Shown: positions 1-9,773, counted from the stretch's first letter. The stretch: 64,000 nucleotides of DNA from Novosphingobium sp. PhB57 (GCF_004342985.1 NZ_SMBO01000002.1:558001-622000); one strand, 5' to 3'. The notes: generated by a model from the sequence alone, not told the origin. Translations and numbers: made by a program.

Positions 1-1
1 C

Positions 2-463
2 ACGATCCCGGAAGACCTCGCCGAACGGATAGAACAGGCGCTGATCCGCGCACTGACTCACCGGCTGGGCCTCGAACTGAAATCGGGCAAGTTGCTTATG
101 GGCTCCGACCGTATCGCGCAGAACGCGCGAGAGGGCCGGGTCACATGGCTTGCCCATGCCGCCGATGCGAGCGAAGACGGCTCGCGCAAGCTCGACCAGG
201 CCTGGAGAGTCGGGAGCGAGGCGGAAGGAAGCGGTCTCAAGGGCACACGCTTGCCTCTGGACCGAGAGACGCTGTCTGTGGCATTGGGCCGCGACAACGT
301 CGTTCACTTGGCGCTGAATGATCGTGGCGCGGCTCAACGAGTCGCTTCGCTGCTGCAGCGCCTTCTGCATTTCCAGGGGCAGCCCCGCACCGAGACGGAC
401 GGGGACGGTATGGATGGTAGCAACGGGCCGGCACGCAGCGCCGCGCCCGAGGCGACGAATTGA
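2..463 (+). CDS. YlxR/DUF448-type RNA-binding protein, C-terminal part (partial)
   Basis: The reading frame is already open at base 2 and stops at 461-463, so only the C-terminal 153 residues are present. The visible part looks like the L7Ae-like half of alphaproteobacterial YlxR proteins: a KSGKLLMGSDRIAQNAREGR stretch, then an alternating alpha/beta pattern ending in an amphipathic helix near RVASLLQRLL. The DUF448 half would lie upstream of the window. In this class the gene sits between nusA and infB, and here it ends 23 bases before the infB ATG, which supports the call. The likely role is RNA binding in the transcription/translation cluster. The last 25 residues are low complexity. Confidence 0.75.
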   Translation, partial: TIPEDLAERIEQALIRALTHRLGLELKSGKLLMGSDRIAQNAREGRVTWLAHAADASEDGSRKLDQAWRVGSEAEGSGLKGTRLPLDRETLSVALGRDNVVHLALNDRGAAQRVASLLQRLLHFQGQPRTETDGDGMDGSNGPARSAAPEATN

Positions 464-486
464 GACTGAAGGGCACGACGAGAGAT

Positions 487-3354
487 ATGAGCGAGACCGA
501 CAACAAACCGACCCTGGGCCGCAAGCCATTGGGGCTTAAGCGTTCCGTGGAAGCGGGTGAGGTCAAGCAGACCTTCAGCCACGGCCGCACCAACAAGGTG
601 GTGGTCGAGGTGAAGCGCCGCAAGGTGCTCGGCAAGCCGGGCTCCGAAGGCGCTGTCGAGGCCGCTCCCGCGCCCCAGGCTCCCGCCCCGGCTCCGCAGG
701 CCGCTGCCCCGGCCCCGTCGGCTCCCCAGCCCGCACCGCAGCGGGCTGCGCCGCCGCCGGCCGCGCCCCGCAAGCCGATTCCGTCGAACGAGACGCCGCA
801 GGAGCGCGTCGCCCGTCTTCAGCGTGAGGCCGAGGAAGCCCGACTCGCCTCGCTTGAGGAATCGAACCGCCGCGAGCACGAGGAAAAGGTGCGCGCGATG
901 GAAGAAGAAAAGCGCCGCGCCGAAGAAAACCGCGCCCAGGAAAGCAAGCGCGCCGAAGAGGAAGCTGCCAAGGCTCGCGAAGCCGAGGCTGTCCAGAACG
1001 CTCCGGCCCAGAACGCTCCGGCCCAGGATACTGTGGCTCCCGTGCAGGAAGCGCCTGCCGAGACGCCTGCCGCTGCCGAACCGGCTGCGCCTGCCGCCGA
1101 AGCGTCGGCTCCAGAAGCTGCCGCGCCTGCCGCCAAGGCGGCTGAAGCCGCTGCGAAGCCGGCTGCTGCCGCGCCCGTGGCCGCTCCGGCTCCCGCGCCG
1201 CGCCGCTTCACCCCGGTTGCACGTCCTCAGCCCCGCAAGCCCGAGGCTCCGGCCGCCGCCGCCGGCAACGCTGCCGCAGGCAACGCCGCCGCTGGCAATG
1301 CCGGTAATGCAGCTGCCGCAACCACCGGCAATGCCGGCCCCGCCAGCAGCGGCACTGCCGCCGCACCCAAGGGTCCGGCTGCAGCCAAGAAGGGCGCTCC
1401 GCCGCCGCCGCCGCGCAGCACGCCGGATCGCGACCGCAAGGGCGGCGACCGCCGCCAGTCGGGCAAGCTCACGGTCAACCGTGCGCTCAACGACGACGAG
1501 GGCGCCCGCGCCCGTTCGCTCGCCGCGCTCAAGCGCGCCCGCGAGAAGGAACGTCGTGCCCACTTCGGCGGCCAGTCGCAGCAGCGCGAGAAGCAGGTCC
1601 GCGACGTGATCGTCCCCGAGGCGATCACCGTTCAGGAACTCGCCAACCGCATGGCCGAAAAGGGCGCCGACCTGGTGAAGGCGATGTTCAAGATGGGCAT
1701 GATGGTCACCGTCAACCAGACGATCGACCAGGATACCGCTGAACTGCTCGTCACCGAATTCGGCCACAACATCCAGCGCGTGTCCGAAAGCGATGTCGAC
1801 ATCGACACCTCCATCGACGTCGATGCCGAAGAGACGCTGAAGCCGCGTCCCCCGGTCGTCGCCATCATGGGCCACGTCGACCACGGCAAGACCTCGCTGC
1901 TCGACGCGCTTCGCGGCACCGACGTGGTGCGCGGCGAAGCCGGCGGCATCACCCAGCACATGGGCGCGTACCAGATCAAGACCAAGGGCGGTGACCTCGT
2001 CACCTTCCTCGACACGCCTGGTCACGCCGCCTTCACCCAGATGCGTATGCGCGGTGCGAACGTCACCGACATCGTGATCCTGGTGGTCGCTGCCGACGAC
2101 GGCATCATGCCGCAGACGATCGAGGCCATCAATCACACGAAGGCCGCGGGCGTGCCGATGATCGTGGCCATCAACAAGATGGACAAGCACGAGGCCAATC
2201 CGCAGAAGGTGCGCGAGCGCCTGCTGGAGCACGAAGTCATCGTCGAGGCCATGTCGGGCGATGTCCAGGACGTGGAAGTCTCGGCCAAGACCGGCGCGGG
2301 TCTCGACGATCTGATCGAGAAGATCCTGCTCCAGGCCGAACTGATGGAACTGAAGGCCAACCCCGACCGCGAGGCCGAGGCGACCGTGATCGAAGCCAAG
2401 CTCGACAAGGGCAAGGGTCCGCTCGCGACCGTGCTGGTCAACCGCGGCACCCTGAAGGTCGGCGACATCTTCGTCGTCGGCACCGAGAGCGGCCGCGTGC
2501 GCGCCATGCTCGACGACAAGGGACGCCAGGTGAAGGTCGCTCCGCCCTCGATGCCGGTGGAAGTCCTCGGTATCGGCGGCGTGCCGATGGCCGGTGACCT
2601 GCTCAGCGTCGTGGACAGCGAACAGCGTGCCCGCGAGGTTTCGGCCTACCGTCAGGAACAGGCGACTGCCAAGCGCACCGCCATGGCGCCGGCCAGCATC
2701 GACACGATGTTCTCGGCGCTTGCCGCCAAGCAGAACGTCATCGAGTACCCGGTCGTGGTCAAGGCGGACGTGCAGGGTTCGGTCGAGGCGATCAACGCCG
2801 CGCTCCATGCCCTCTCGAACGACGAGATCAAGGTGCGCATCCTGCACTCGGGCGTCGGTGCCATCACCGAGACCGACGTGGCCCTGGCTTCGGCCTCGGG
2901 CGCGCCGATCGTGGGCTTCAACGTCCGCCCGAACGCCAAGGCGCGCGAGCAGATCGAGAAGACCAAGACCCCGATGATGTACTACGACGTCATCTACGAG
3001 CTGACCGCCGAGGTCGCGAAGCAGATGGCCGGCATCTGGGGTCCGGAGCGCATCGAAACCGTGGTCGGCCGCGCCGAAGTCAAGCAGGTCTTCCCGGCCG
3101 GCAAGCGCGACAAGGCCGCCGGTCTGCTGGTCGTCGAAGGCTTCATCCGCAAGGGTCTCAGCGCGCGTCTTACCCGCAACGACGTCATCGTTTCGGCAAC
3201 GACGATCTCCTCGCTGCGCCGCTTCAAGGACGACGTGGACGAAGTCCGCGCTGGTCTGGAGTGCGGTGTGGTCCTGGCCGACACCAACGACATCAAGGCG
3301 GGTGACCACCTCGAAGTCTTCGAAGTCAGCCACCGCGAGCGTACCGTCGGCTGA
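487..3354 (+). CDS. infB: Translation initiation factor IF-2
   Basis: This 955-residue GTPase recruits fMet-tRNA to the 30S subunit and promotes subunit joining. The long N-terminus (about residues 55-350) is Ala/Pro/Glu-rich, with a charged coiled-coil stretch and short repeats (NAPAQ, GNAAA). An IF2_N module follows at about 382-435. The G domain starts near 455 with [17 protein letters not shown] and SAKTG. The C-terminal domains end in a conserved IF-2 tail. The frame is open from a TTG at 460, but the ATG at 487 gives the familiar alphaproteobacterial start [15 protein letters not shown], so I chose it. The gene is co-directional with the YlxR-like gene and probably in its operon, and is followed by a strong hairpin. 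Confidence 0.98.
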   Translation: MSETDNKPTLGRKPLGLKRSVEAGEVKQTFSHGRTNKVVVEVKRRKVLGKPGSEGAVEAAPAPQAPAPAPQAAAPAPSAPQPAPQRAAPPPAAPRKPIPSNETPQERVARLQREAEEARLASLEESNRREHEEKVRAMEEEKRRAEENRAQESKRAEEEAAKAREAEAVQNAPAQNAPAQDTVAPVQEAPAETPAAAEPAAPAAEASAPEAAAPAAKAAEAAAKPAAAAPVAAPAPAPRRFTPVARPQPRKPEAPAAAAGNAAAGNAAAGNAGNAAAATTGNAGPASSGTAAAPKGPAAAKKGAPPPPPRSTPDRDRKGGDRRQSGKLTVNRALNDDEGARARSLAALKRAREKERRAHFGGQSQQREKQVRDVIVPEAITVQELANRMAEKGADLVKAMFKMGMMVTVNQTIDQDTAELLVTEFGHNIQRVSESDVDIDTSIDVDAEETLKPRPPVVAIMGHVDHGKTSLLDALRGTDVVRGEAGGITQHMGAYQIKTKGGDLVTFLDTPGHAAFTQMRMRGANVTDIVILVVAADDGIMPQTIEAINHTKAAGVPMIVAINKMDKHEANPQKVRERLLEHEVIVEAMSGDVQDVEVSAKTGAGLDDLIEKILLQAELMELKANPDREAEATVIEAKLDKGKGPLATVLVNRGTLKVGDIFVVGTESGRVRAMLDDKGRQVKVAPPSMPVEVLGIGGVPMAGDLLSVVDSEQRAREVSAYRQEQATAKRTAMAPASIDTMFSALAAKQNVIEYPVVVKADVQGSVEAINAALHALSNDEIKVRILHSGVGAITETDVALASASGAPIVGFNVRPNAKAREQIEKTKTPMMYYDVIYELTAEVAKQMAGIWGPERIETVVGRAEVKQVFPAGKRDKAAGLLVVEGFIRKGLSARLTRNDVIVSATTISSLRRFKDDVDEVRAGLECGVVLADTNDIKAGDHLEVFEVSHRERTVG

Positions 3355-3384
3355 TAGCTGCCGGTTTCGGTTGAAAGACCATGA

Positions 3385-3420
3385 AACGGCCATCGTCGGG
3401 GAAACCCGGCGGTGGCCGTT
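3385..3420 (+). terminator. Rho-independent-like hairpin after infB
   Basis: A 16-bp stem (3385-3400 with 3405-3420, two G-U pairs) is closed by a GAAA tetraloop, 30 bases after the infB stop. There is no long T-run; GCCGTTTGTG follows. The best reading is the end of the infB transcript. Confidence 0.7.
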
Positions 3421-3574
3421 GCCGTTTGTGCCGCCTCGTCGGATGACGGCGCCTTGCGGCGACAGATGGCGGCTCGCGGGATGACTTGCAGCCTCTCCGC
3501 GGCTCGTGCAGGTGAGGAAGCGCCGGGCAGACATGCCCGGCAGCCATTCAGCTTATGGAATCGATGACCCTGCC

Positions 3575-4105
3575 ATGACCCGCTATTGCGCCTTTTTCGA
3601 GTCCCTGATCGTGGGCGGCGATCGTCTGTCGATGGCGGACTTGCGCTACGCCTTCGCGCGCGAGGAACTGGAGAATGCCGAAACGGTGATCTCCAGCGGC
3701 AATGTCCTGTTCGATTACGAGGACCGTCCGACCGAGGGTCTGGAAGACCTCCTGGCCTACCTGATGCGCGATCGCTTCGACATGGGCGCCTTCGTCGCGG
3801 TGCGCAGTCGCGCGGAGATCCGCGCGGCCGTGGAGGAAAACCCGTTCGTGGGCAGCGAGGACACTTTCGTCCATAGCGTGCTGCTGGAGCGGCAACCGAC
3901 CAAGCAGCAGTTCGGCCGCCTCGTGGGCGACCACGGCAGCATCGGCGCCGAGCGACTGGCGCTGGGCGATCGCTGCCTTTTCGTGGATTTCGGCGGGCCG
4001 ATGAGCGAAAGTCCGCTGACGATGGCCTTCATCGAAAAGCGCCTCGGCAGCCGGGGTGCGGCGCGCAATGTGCGAACGCTGGCGCGGATCGTCGCGAAGA
4101 TGTGA
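3575..4105 (+). CDS. DUF1697 family protein
   Basis: A 176-residue protein matching the DUF1697 pattern: an N-terminal CAFFESLIVGGDRLSMADLR block, then an ISSGNVLFDY motif (family: Q/SSGNVVF) around residue 45, and a C-terminal alpha/beta half. The family has no established biochemical role. The ATG at 3575 is preferred because it puts the conserved core directly at the N-terminus; an upstream GTG at 3506 and ATG at 3533 are in frame but add unconserved sequence. It stands alone between infB and a convergent RcnB-like gene. Confidence 0.8.
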   Translation: MTRYCAFFESLIVGGDRLSMADLRYAFAREELENAETVISSGNVLFDYEDRPTEGLEDLLAYLMRDRFDMGAFVAVRSRAEIRAAVEENPFVGSEDTFVHSVLLERQPTKQQFGRLVGDHGSIGAERLALGDRCLFVDFGGPMSESPLTMAFIEKRLGSRGAARNVRTLARIVAKM

Positions 4106-4173
4106 TGCGCAAAGGGCGCCGCGCTCCGCCAAGCGCGACGCCCCATTGGCCGGTTTCGTCTATCCGGGAGGTG

Positions 4174-4509
4174 TCAGCGGAACATGCCGCTCGTCACGGC
4201 GGCAACGATGCCGCTGGTGATGCCGACGAGCAGCAGGTCATTACCCGAACGCACGTAGTGATAGCCGCGCGGCGGGGCCTTCACATTGCGGTACTTGCGG
4301 TAGTCCACGGCCTGGTAGTGCGTGGCGCGGCTCTGGTCGAACTTCTCGCCCTTGCGGAACTGGTGCGGGCTCTTGTCGGCATGGCCGTTACCCGAATGAG
4401 AAGTGTCCGCATGCGAAGAGGTGTGGCGGTCCGGCGCGGCCATGGCCGGTGCGGCGACGGTGGGGGCGACGAGCGCCGCAGCAAGCAGGGTGGCGGTGAA
4501 CTTGTGCAT
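4174..4509 (-). CDS. RcnB-like periplasmic protein
   Basis: A 111-residue secreted protein. Residues 1-25 form a Sec signal peptide ending in AMA-AP. A His/Ser-rich linker follows, and then an RcnB-type C-terminus with FRKGEKFD, YRKYRN, PPRGYHYVRSGNDLLLV and a final Gly-rich TSGIV segment. Escherichia coli RcnB is a periplasmic protein in nickel/cobalt homeostasis. Sphingomonads carry many RcnB-like paralogues whose ligands are unproven, so a metal role is only inferred. It is transcribed divergently from rbfA. Confidence 0.8.
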   Translation of the reverse strand: MHKFTATLLAAALVAPTVAAPAMAAPDRHTSSHADTSHSGNGHADKSPHQFRKGEKFDQSRATHYQAVDYRKYRNVKAPPRGYHYVRSGNDLLLVGITSGIVAAVTSGMFR

Positions 4510-4618
4510 TTCCGGTTCCTCGAAATGGTGGTTTCACAGGGCTAAACCACACAAATGGGCCTTGGAGCCGTAATCAATTGTTGCAAATTGTCGTCGTCCG
4601 CCCACATGGAACAAAGCC

Positions 4619-5011
4619 ATGGTACGCCAGCAAGTCACATCCGAACAGCACTCCGTCCGCCTCCTGAAGGTGGGTGAGCAGGTGCGCCACGTCCTTTCCG
4701 AGATCCTCACGCGCCAGCAGGTTCACGACGATACGCTGAGCACGCATTCGGTCTCCGTCACCGAAGTGCGCATGACGCCGGACCTGCGCATCGCCACCGT
4801 CTTCGTGAAGCCCCTGCTCGGCGAACATGAGGAAATCGTGCTGAAGGCGCTGCAGACGCATACCGCGTTCTTCCAGCGCGAAGTGGCGCAGCGGCTGAAG
4901 CTGAAGTTCGCTGCCAAGATCCGTTTCCGCACCGATGATACTTTCGAAGAGGCGAGCCGGATCGACGCGTTGCTCAACGATCCGCGGGTCAAGCGCGACC
5001 TCGAGGACTGA
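4619..5011 (+). CDS. rbfA: 30S ribosome-binding factor A
   Basis: A 130-residue KH-fold factor needed for late maturation of the 16S rRNA 5' end. Typical sequence blocks are [17 protein letters not shown] near the N-terminus, [18 protein letters not shown] in the middle and the [17 protein letters not shown] end with the usual conserved C-terminal helix. Length and order fit the family. In this class rbfA usually lies between infB and truB; here DUF1697 and RcnB genes have been inserted before it and tdk and a protease gene after it, so the classic cluster is present but spread out. Confidence 0.95.
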   Translation: MVRQQVTSEQHSVRLLKVGEQVRHVLSEILTRQQVHDDTLSTHSVSVTEVRMTPDLRIATVFVKPLLGEHEEIVLKALQTHTAFFQREVAQRLKLKFAAKIRFRTDDTFEEASRIDALLNDPRVKRDLED

Positions 5012-5020
5012 TCCGCCCGG

Positions 5021-6607
5021 TCAGCCGGGTTCGAACGTCAGCGAAACCCGGTCCCATCGGCGCCGCGCCAGATCGGGCGGGCTGATCCAGAACTGGTAGA
5101 GCCCCGAGGCTCTCCCCGTATCGCCTCCCGACTCTCGCCAATGCCATCCCATCATGTCGTCGCTGGCGAGCTGCAGCAGCAGGATCTCGCCCCGATGGTC
5201 GTCGCGCGCCGCACGGTGGCAGCCGCCGGGGCCGAAGACTTCGTGCTGGTGGGCATTGGCGAGCCGGTAGCCGGCATTGATCCGCGCGAGTTCCGCATCG
5301 GACACTTGCGCCAGAGCTTCCGGCGGCCCTGAAACCATCGCCCGCAGCGAGAATGCGGAGAGTTCCGCCATCGTCGCCGGCGCGCGGTTCCGCACGAGGT
5401 CGGCGCAATCACGAGCCACATGGGCCAGGACATCCTGAAGCACGGCGAATTCGTCGTGGGTCAGCGGCGTCCAGGGATCCCGCTCGCTGGTGAAGCCGTC
5501 CATGGCCTGCGTGACTTGCGCGAGCGCGGCCTGCTGCTCACATGTGGCGTGGAGTTTCGCGTCCTCCCGGTCGAAGGCGCGCTGGGCGGCTTCCAGGCGC
5601 AGCGACGTCGTGCCCGGATCGGCGCCCAGCAGTTCGACATCCTCGCGCGCGTCGGCGGTCCTGTCGGTACGTCTGTCCACCAGACGCGAGGCTTCGTTCA
5701 TGGCGGCATGGAAACGCGCGGCCAGGTGGATCGCGCCATGCCACCAGACCCGCTCCACCGGCTCGCGCACGGTCAGCGGCCCGTCGCGCAAGGGATAGCG
5801 CATGGCGAGCCACTCGGTCATCGCCTGCTCGACGGCTTGCTCGTTGCCGAGTTCGTGCCGGTCGCGCAGCTCTTCGGGCAGCGGGACGGCAACGGCTTCC
5901 ACCGGCCAGAAGGGGTAGAACGCGTCATCCGGGGCCTGGTCCGCCGCGGCCAGTGACAGGCCGCCCTCGCTGCCTGCGGGAGGATCGGTGAACTCGTGCG
6001 CTCCGGCCGGGACCGGCACGACGGCGCCGGTCCCAACGAAGAAAGCCAGGGAGCCGGACTTCGGCAGCGGCGTCTCCGGGCAGGCGGCGGCGATCTCGGC
6101 CAGGTCGATCTGCGCGGCGAAAGGCAGCGCCGCACCGCCGCTGCCGCGCGGCCAGGGAATGCCGGCCAGCTTCGGCAGGCCGCCGAACCAGCTGGCATCG
6201 CCGAACCAGTCCCGCGATCGCGACCGGGCCTTGCGGATCAGCACGACCGGGCGGGGCAGGGGCGCTTCGGGGTCGAAGATGTCGGCGCCCATCGGCTGTT
6301 CGACGCTCAACGGGTCCGCGGTCAACGGCTCGGGCCGCCAGACCGGGCCGGGGAGCGCCTTGAGCGCCGGCGTTCGGGGCCAGAGCAGCAGTATCGGCGC
6401 GCAGAGCAGGGCGCCCAGCACCAGCGGGGCAGCGATGGCGCCGCCGCGTCCCAGAGCGGCGACCAGCGCCGCGGCGGCGCTATCGAACAGGGCGGCGGTC
6501 TGTCGGGAGGAGGCGGCGACGTGCGGGGCGAAGGGGGCATCGACGACATATCCGGCCGCCGCTCCGGCGAGCGCGATGATCACGACCAAGGCGATCCATC
6601 TCTTCAT
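5021..6607 (-). CDS. DUF1963 (YwqG-like) membrane-anchored protein
   Basis: A 528-residue protein with two hydrophobic segments at the N-terminus (about residues 4-22 and 52-74) and then a large soluble part. The soluble part has DUF1963 hallmarks: SWFGGLPKLAGIPWPRG (family: GGLPxLPxxxxWP), LPFAAQIDLAEI, GSLAFFVG, and near the end a HEVFGPGG block followed by LLLQLASDD and LYQFWISPPDLA. The biochemical function of DUF1963 is unknown. The start is the ATG at 6607; an in-frame TTG two codons upstream is less likely. It is convergent with rbfA, with ends 9 bases apart. Confidence 0.8.
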   Translation of the reverse strand: MKRWIALVVIIALAGAAAGYVVDAPFAPHVAASSRQTAALFDSAAAALVAALGRGGAIAAPLVLGALLCAPILLLWPRTPALKALPGPVWRPEPLTADPLSVEQPMGADIFDPEAPLPRPVVLIRKARSRSRDWFGDASWFGGLPKLAGIPWPRGSGGAALPFAAQIDLAEIAAACPETPLPKSGSLAFFVGTGAVVPVPAGAHEFTDPPAGSEGGLSLAAADQAPDDAFYPFWPVEAVAVPLPEELRDRHELGNEQAVEQAMTEWLAMRYPLRDGPLTVREPVERVWWHGAIHLAARFHAAMNEASRLVDRRTDRTADAREDVELLGADPGTTSLRLEAAQRAFDREDAKLHATCEQQAALAQVTQAMDGFTSERDPWTPLTHDEFAVLQDVLAHVARDCADLVRNRAPATMAELSAFSLRAMVSGPPEALAQVSDAELARINAGYRLANAHQHEVFGPGGCHRAARDDHRGEILLLQLASDDMMGWHWRESGGDTGRASGLYQFWISPPDLARRRWDRVSLTFEPG

Positions 6608-6624
6608 GCCCAACTCCCTGCCTA

Positions 6625-6690
6625 GAACTTCGGGCCTCTCGAACTTCGGGGCCTTCTAACTTCGGGGCCTGTCTAACTTCGGGGCTGTCT
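6625..6690. repeat. Short tandem repeat, four 16-17 bp units
   Basis: Four successive copies of AACTTCGGGGCCTGTCT-like units lie at 6625, 6641, 6658 and 6675, followed by a decayed AACTCC start. They sit in the leader of the DUF1963 gene, about 20 bases upstream of its ATG. Period and sequence are almost constant, so slippage or recent duplication is likely. No function is evident. Confidence 0.85.
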
Positions 6691-6850
6691 AACTCCAGCT
6701 CAGCCTGTTTCCGGCCCTGCCGAGACTCCAGATGCCCGGACGCCGGTTTCGGCTGACGGGATTAGATAACGGCAGGGGCTTTCATTCAAGCGGGGACAAT
6801 CGCGAGGGACGCCGTGCGGGCGGCCGAGGGGCATGTTATCCCCAACTCCG

Positions 6851-7441
6851 ATGGCTAAACTCTATTTCTACTATGCCAGCATGAATGCCGGCAAATCGGC
6901 GACTTTGCTTCAGGCCAACTTCAACTATCACGAGCGCGGCATGCGCACGATGTTGTGGACTGCGGCGATAGACGACCGCAGCGAGTCCCGCGGCGGCGAC
7001 CATGCGATCGAAAGCCGCATCGGCCTGCACGCATCGGCGCACCGTTTCCTGCCCGATACCGACCTCGTCTCGCAAGTGAGAGCGGCCCATTCGGTGGAGC
7101 CGCTGTCCTGCGTTCTGGTGGACGAAGCGCAGTTCCTCACCCCGGCGCAGGCCTGGCAATGCGCCCATGTTGCCGACCGGGAAAACATCCCTGTGCTCTG
7201 CTACGGCTTGCGCACCGATTTTCGCGGGGAGCTGTTCCCCGGGTCCGCTGTCCTGCTGGGCATTGCCGATGCCCTGATCGAGCTGAAGGCGGTGTGCCAC
7301 TGCGGCCGCAAGGCGACGATGAACTTGCGCGTCGATGCCGCCGGAGCGGCGGTGCATGAAGGGGCGCAGACGGAAATCGGCGGGAACGATCGCTATGTCG
7401 CGCTCTGCCGCAAGCATTTCGGCGAAGCCATGGCCCGGTGA
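6851..7441 (+). CDS. tdk: Thymidine kinase (type II)
   Basis: A 196-residue enzyme of the salvage pathway phosphorylating thymidine with ATP. The P-loop region is YASMNAGKSATLL at residues 8-20, the catalytic/Walker B block is VDEAQFL, the lid shows YGLRTDFRGELFPGS, and the zinc-binding part has CHCGRKATMNLR and a later LCRKH. Length is normal for the family. I chose the ATG at 6851 because MAKLYFYY is the usual N-terminus; an ATG at 6833 is also in frame. It is the only nucleoside salvage gene in the window. Confidence 0.95.
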   Translation: MAKLYFYYASMNAGKSATLLQANFNYHERGMRTMLWTAAIDDRSESRGGDHAIESRIGLHASAHRFLPDTDLVSQVRAAHSVEPLSCVLVDEAQFLTPAQAWQCAHVADRENIPVLCYGLRTDFRGELFPGSAVLLGIADALIELKAVCHCGRKATMNLRVDAAGAAVHEGAQTEIGGNDRYVALCRKHFGEAMAR

Positions 7442-7569
7442 TGCCGGGGCCCCGAATTGGCCGGGCGAGATGGCCTGCACAATGCCCTTGGGTGGATTTT
7501 CGTAGCGGCATCCGCCTCGCCCGGTCCTGCTCCATTGCAGGCGGGGGCGCTCGCCCCTAGATCAGCGCC

Positions 7570-8256
7570 ATGAACCAGACCCTGCTGCAGGCCGCGGCGC
7601 TCATCATCCCCCTCATCATCGCCATCGTCTTCCACGAGGTGGCGCACGGATGGACTGCTCTCGCGCTCGGCGATCCGACCGCGCAGGAGCAACGGCGGCT
7701 GTCGCTCAACCCGCTGCGGCACGTCGACCCGATGGGTACGATCGCGCTGCCGGGGTTCCTGGCGCTGACCGGGCTGCCGATCTTCGGATGGGCCAAGCCG
7801 GTGCCGGTCAACCGCTGGCGGCTCAACGATCCGCGCCGGGGCATGATGGTGGTCGCCGCCGCCGGACCGGGCACCAATCTGGTGCTCGCCGCTGTCGGCG
7901 CGTTGCTGCTGGGGCTGCTGGTGCGCTTTGCCGGGAACGCCGAAGGCGCCGGACTGACCTTTGCGGCGATGAACCTCAACAACTTCATCACCATCAACGT
8001 CTTCCTGGCCCTGTTCAACTTGCTGCCGATCCCGCCGTTCGACGGATCGCACATCGTCGAGGGCCTGCTGCCGCGCGCCGCAGCGGCGCAATACGAGCGG
8101 TTCCGGCCCTACGGTTTCCCGCTGCTGATCGTGCTCCTGCTGGTGGTGCCCTACTTCTTCCCGCAATGGGGCGTGGTGCGGCGCCTGGTCCTGCCGCCGG
8201 TGATCTGGGCGACCGATCACTATTACGCGCTGGCGCAGTTCGTGGCCGGGGCCTGA
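7570..8256 (+). CDS. Site-2 protease family (M50) membrane protein
   Basis: A 228-residue polytopic membrane protein with the zinc motif FHEVAHGW (HExxH) at residues 21-25 in the first membrane segment, and the second zinc-ligand region LFNLLPIPPFDGSH (NxxPxxxxDG) near residue 160. This matches the short YwhC/Rip-like branch of M50 intramembrane proteases without a PDZ domain. Natural substrates of this branch are unknown. Five or so hydrophobic segments are visible. It ends 54 bases before truB on the same strand. Confidence 0.88.
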   Translation: MNQTLLQAAALIIPLIIAIVFHEVAHGWTALALGDPTAQEQRRLSLNPLRHVDPMGTIALPGFLALTGLPIFGWAKPVPVNRWRLNDPRRGMMVVAAAGPGTNLVLAAVGALLLGLLVRFAGNAEGAGLTFAAMNLNNFITINVFLALFNLLPIPPFDGSHIVEGLLPRAAAAQYERFRPYGFPLLIVLLLVVPYFFPQWGVVRRLVLPPVIWATDHYYALAQFVAGA

Positions 8257-8310
8257 GCACCCGGCCGTCCGGGCGTTGACAAACCGGCCTCGCGGGCCTT
8301 GGGGGATGCC

Positions 8311-9267
8311 ATGAATTCCACCGTTCCTCCCCGCCCGGCCCCTCATGGCTGGATCGTCCTCGACAAGCCGCTCGGCCTTGGCTCCACCCAGGCCGTCGCC
8401 GCCGTGAAGCGCAACTTGCGCGAGGCGGGTTACGGCAAGAAAGTGAAGGTCGGGCATGGCGGCACGCTGGACCCACTGGCCACGGGTGTGCTGCCGATAG
8501 CGCTGGGCGAGGCGACCAAGCTGGCCGGACGCATGCTCGATGCCAGCAAGACTTACGAGTTCACGGTTCAGTTCGGCCGGCAAACCGACACGCTCGACCT
8601 TGAAGGCAAAGTCGTGGCTATCAGCGACGTCCAGCCGGGTTTCGGCGCTGTCGAATCGATATTGCAGGAGCGCTTCACGGGCGAAATCGACCAGGTTCCA
8701 CCCAGCTACTCCGCCATAAAAATCGATGGCGAGAGGGCTTACGATCTGGCGAGGGCGGGTGAGGACGTGCAACTCAAGTCCCGCAGAGTGACGATTTTCG
8801 GCTGGGAGTACCTTGCCGAGGGCTTCGTCGGCGAGTGGGATGCAAGCGAGCAATACGTTACTTTGCGGGTGAAAGTTTCTAAGGGAACCTATATTCGCAG
8901 CCTTGCCCGTGACATTTCATTGGCCCTCGGCACCGTCGGTCATGTGACCATGCTACGCCGCTTGAAGGCCGGCCCGTTCGACCTGTCGCGGGCGATTTCG
9001 CTGGACAAATTGAACGAAATCGGCAAGGGCGCGACGCTTGAACAGATACTCTTGCCACTGGAGGTGGGGCTGGACGACATCCCGGCCATCGACCTCGGTT
9101 CGGAGCAGGCAAGGGCGGTCCGACAGGGCCGCGTTCTGACCGAACTGCCCCACGATGACGGGCTCTACTGGGCGCGGGAGGGAACCATTCCCGTCGCGCT
9201 CGTGGAGCTTTCGAGCGGAGAAGTCCGCGTTGTCAGGGGGTTCAACCTATCGGATGTCGCGGAGTAA
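8311..9267 (+). CDS. truB: tRNA pseudouridine(55) synthase
   Basis: A 318-residue enzyme making pseudouridine 55 in the T-loop of tRNAs. Signatures are GWIVLDKPLGLGST near the N-terminus, KVGHGGTLDPLATGVLP with the catalytic Asp, KTYEFTVQFGRQTDTLD, and SKGTYIRSLARD later. The C-terminal part has the usual PUA-like strand pattern. The ATG at 8311 is preferred over an upstream in-frame TTG. It is separated from rpsO by only 6 bases, so the two are surely cotranscribed. Confidence 0.97.
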   Translation: MNSTVPPRPAPHGWIVLDKPLGLGSTQAVAAVKRNLREAGYGKKVKVGHGGTLDPLATGVLPIALGEATKLAGRMLDASKTYEFTVQFGRQTDTLDLEGKVVAISDVQPGFGAVESILQERFTGEIDQVPPSYSAIKIDGERAYDLARAGEDVQLKSRRVTIFGWEYLAEGFVGEWDASEQYVTLRVKVSKGTYIRSLARDISLALGTVGHVTMLRRLKAGPFDLSRAISLDKLNEIGKGATLEQILLPLEVGLDDIPAIDLGSEQARAVRQGRVLTELPHDDGLYWAREGTIPVALVELSSGEVRVVRGFNLSDVAE

Positions 9268-9273
9268 AGTACT

Positions 9274-9543
9274 ATGTCGGTTACCGCTGAAAAGAAGCAG
9301 GACATCATTTCGGATAACGCACGCGTCGCTGGCGACACGGGCAGCCCGGAAGTTCAGGTCGCGATCCTCACCGAGCGCATCCGCAACCTGACCGAGCACT
9401 TCAAGGCTCACCACAAGGACAACCACTCGCGTCGCGGTCTGCTGGCCATGGTCAACAAGCGCCGCTCGCTGCTCGACTACCTTAAGAAGAAGGATGTCGC
9501 GCGGTACAACTCGCTGATCCAGAAGCTGGGTCTGCGTAAGTAA
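9274..9543 (+). CDS. rpsO: 30S ribosomal protein S15
   Basis: An 89-residue primary 16S rRNA-binding protein. [32 protein letters not shown] and [15 protein letters not shown] are textbook S15 motifs and the length is exact. It is translated right behind truB and followed by a canonical terminator and then pnp, the widely conserved truB-rpsO-pnp order. Confidence 0.99.
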   Translation: MSVTAEKKQDIISDNARVAGDTGSPEVQVAILTERIRNLTEHFKAHHKDNHSRRGLLAMVNKRRSLLDYLKKKDVARYNSLIQKLGLRK

Positions 9544-9553
9544 GAACTAACGG

Positions 9554-9580
9554 GAAGCGGCCCCTAGCGGGCCGCTTCTT
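9554..9580 (+). terminator. Terminator after rpsO
   Basis: A perfect 10-bp stem (9554-9563 with 9569-9578), a 5-base loop and a short TT tail, 10 bases after the rpsO stop. It separates rpsO from pnp, although read-through is usual in other species. Confidence 0.8.
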
Positions 9581-9587
9581 GCATTAG

Positions 9588-9640
9588 AGCGTCTTCCAAT
9601 CGGGTGGGATCACCTGATGACCCGGAAAACGCGGTAAAAC
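9588..9640. repeat. Imperfect palindromic intergenic repeat candidate
   Basis: The segment starting GAGCGTCTTCCAATCGGGTG and ending in CCCGGAAAACGCGGTAAAAC has partly complementary arms around GGATCACC. It resembles, from general knowledge, a palindromic element dispersed between genes in many alphaproteobacteria (GCGTTTTCC...GGTGGAATCACC...GGAAAACGC). Only one copy is seen in this window. Confidence 0.4.
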
Positions 9641-9773
9641 AAAACCAAGGGTCCGTCCGCAATTCGGCGGCAGACCCAGGAGCCCCGAAACGGCTCCACA
9701 CCGGACCGGGACGGCATACCCGGCAGTAAACCCCGCTGTTGCAATAGGGCCGGCGGGCTGAGGAAAACCTCTT

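Noticed and set aside
1000..1350. GNAAA and NAPAQ repeats in infB as a mobile or variable element
   Set aside because: They are in frame inside the known variable N-terminus of IF-2 and are typical low-complexity linker sequence.
334..3534. A 1066-codon open frame on the minus strand opposite infB
   Set aside because: It is the antisense shadow of a GC-rich coding gene; composition is His/Asp/Arg-rich without any domain, while infB on the + strand is unmistakable.
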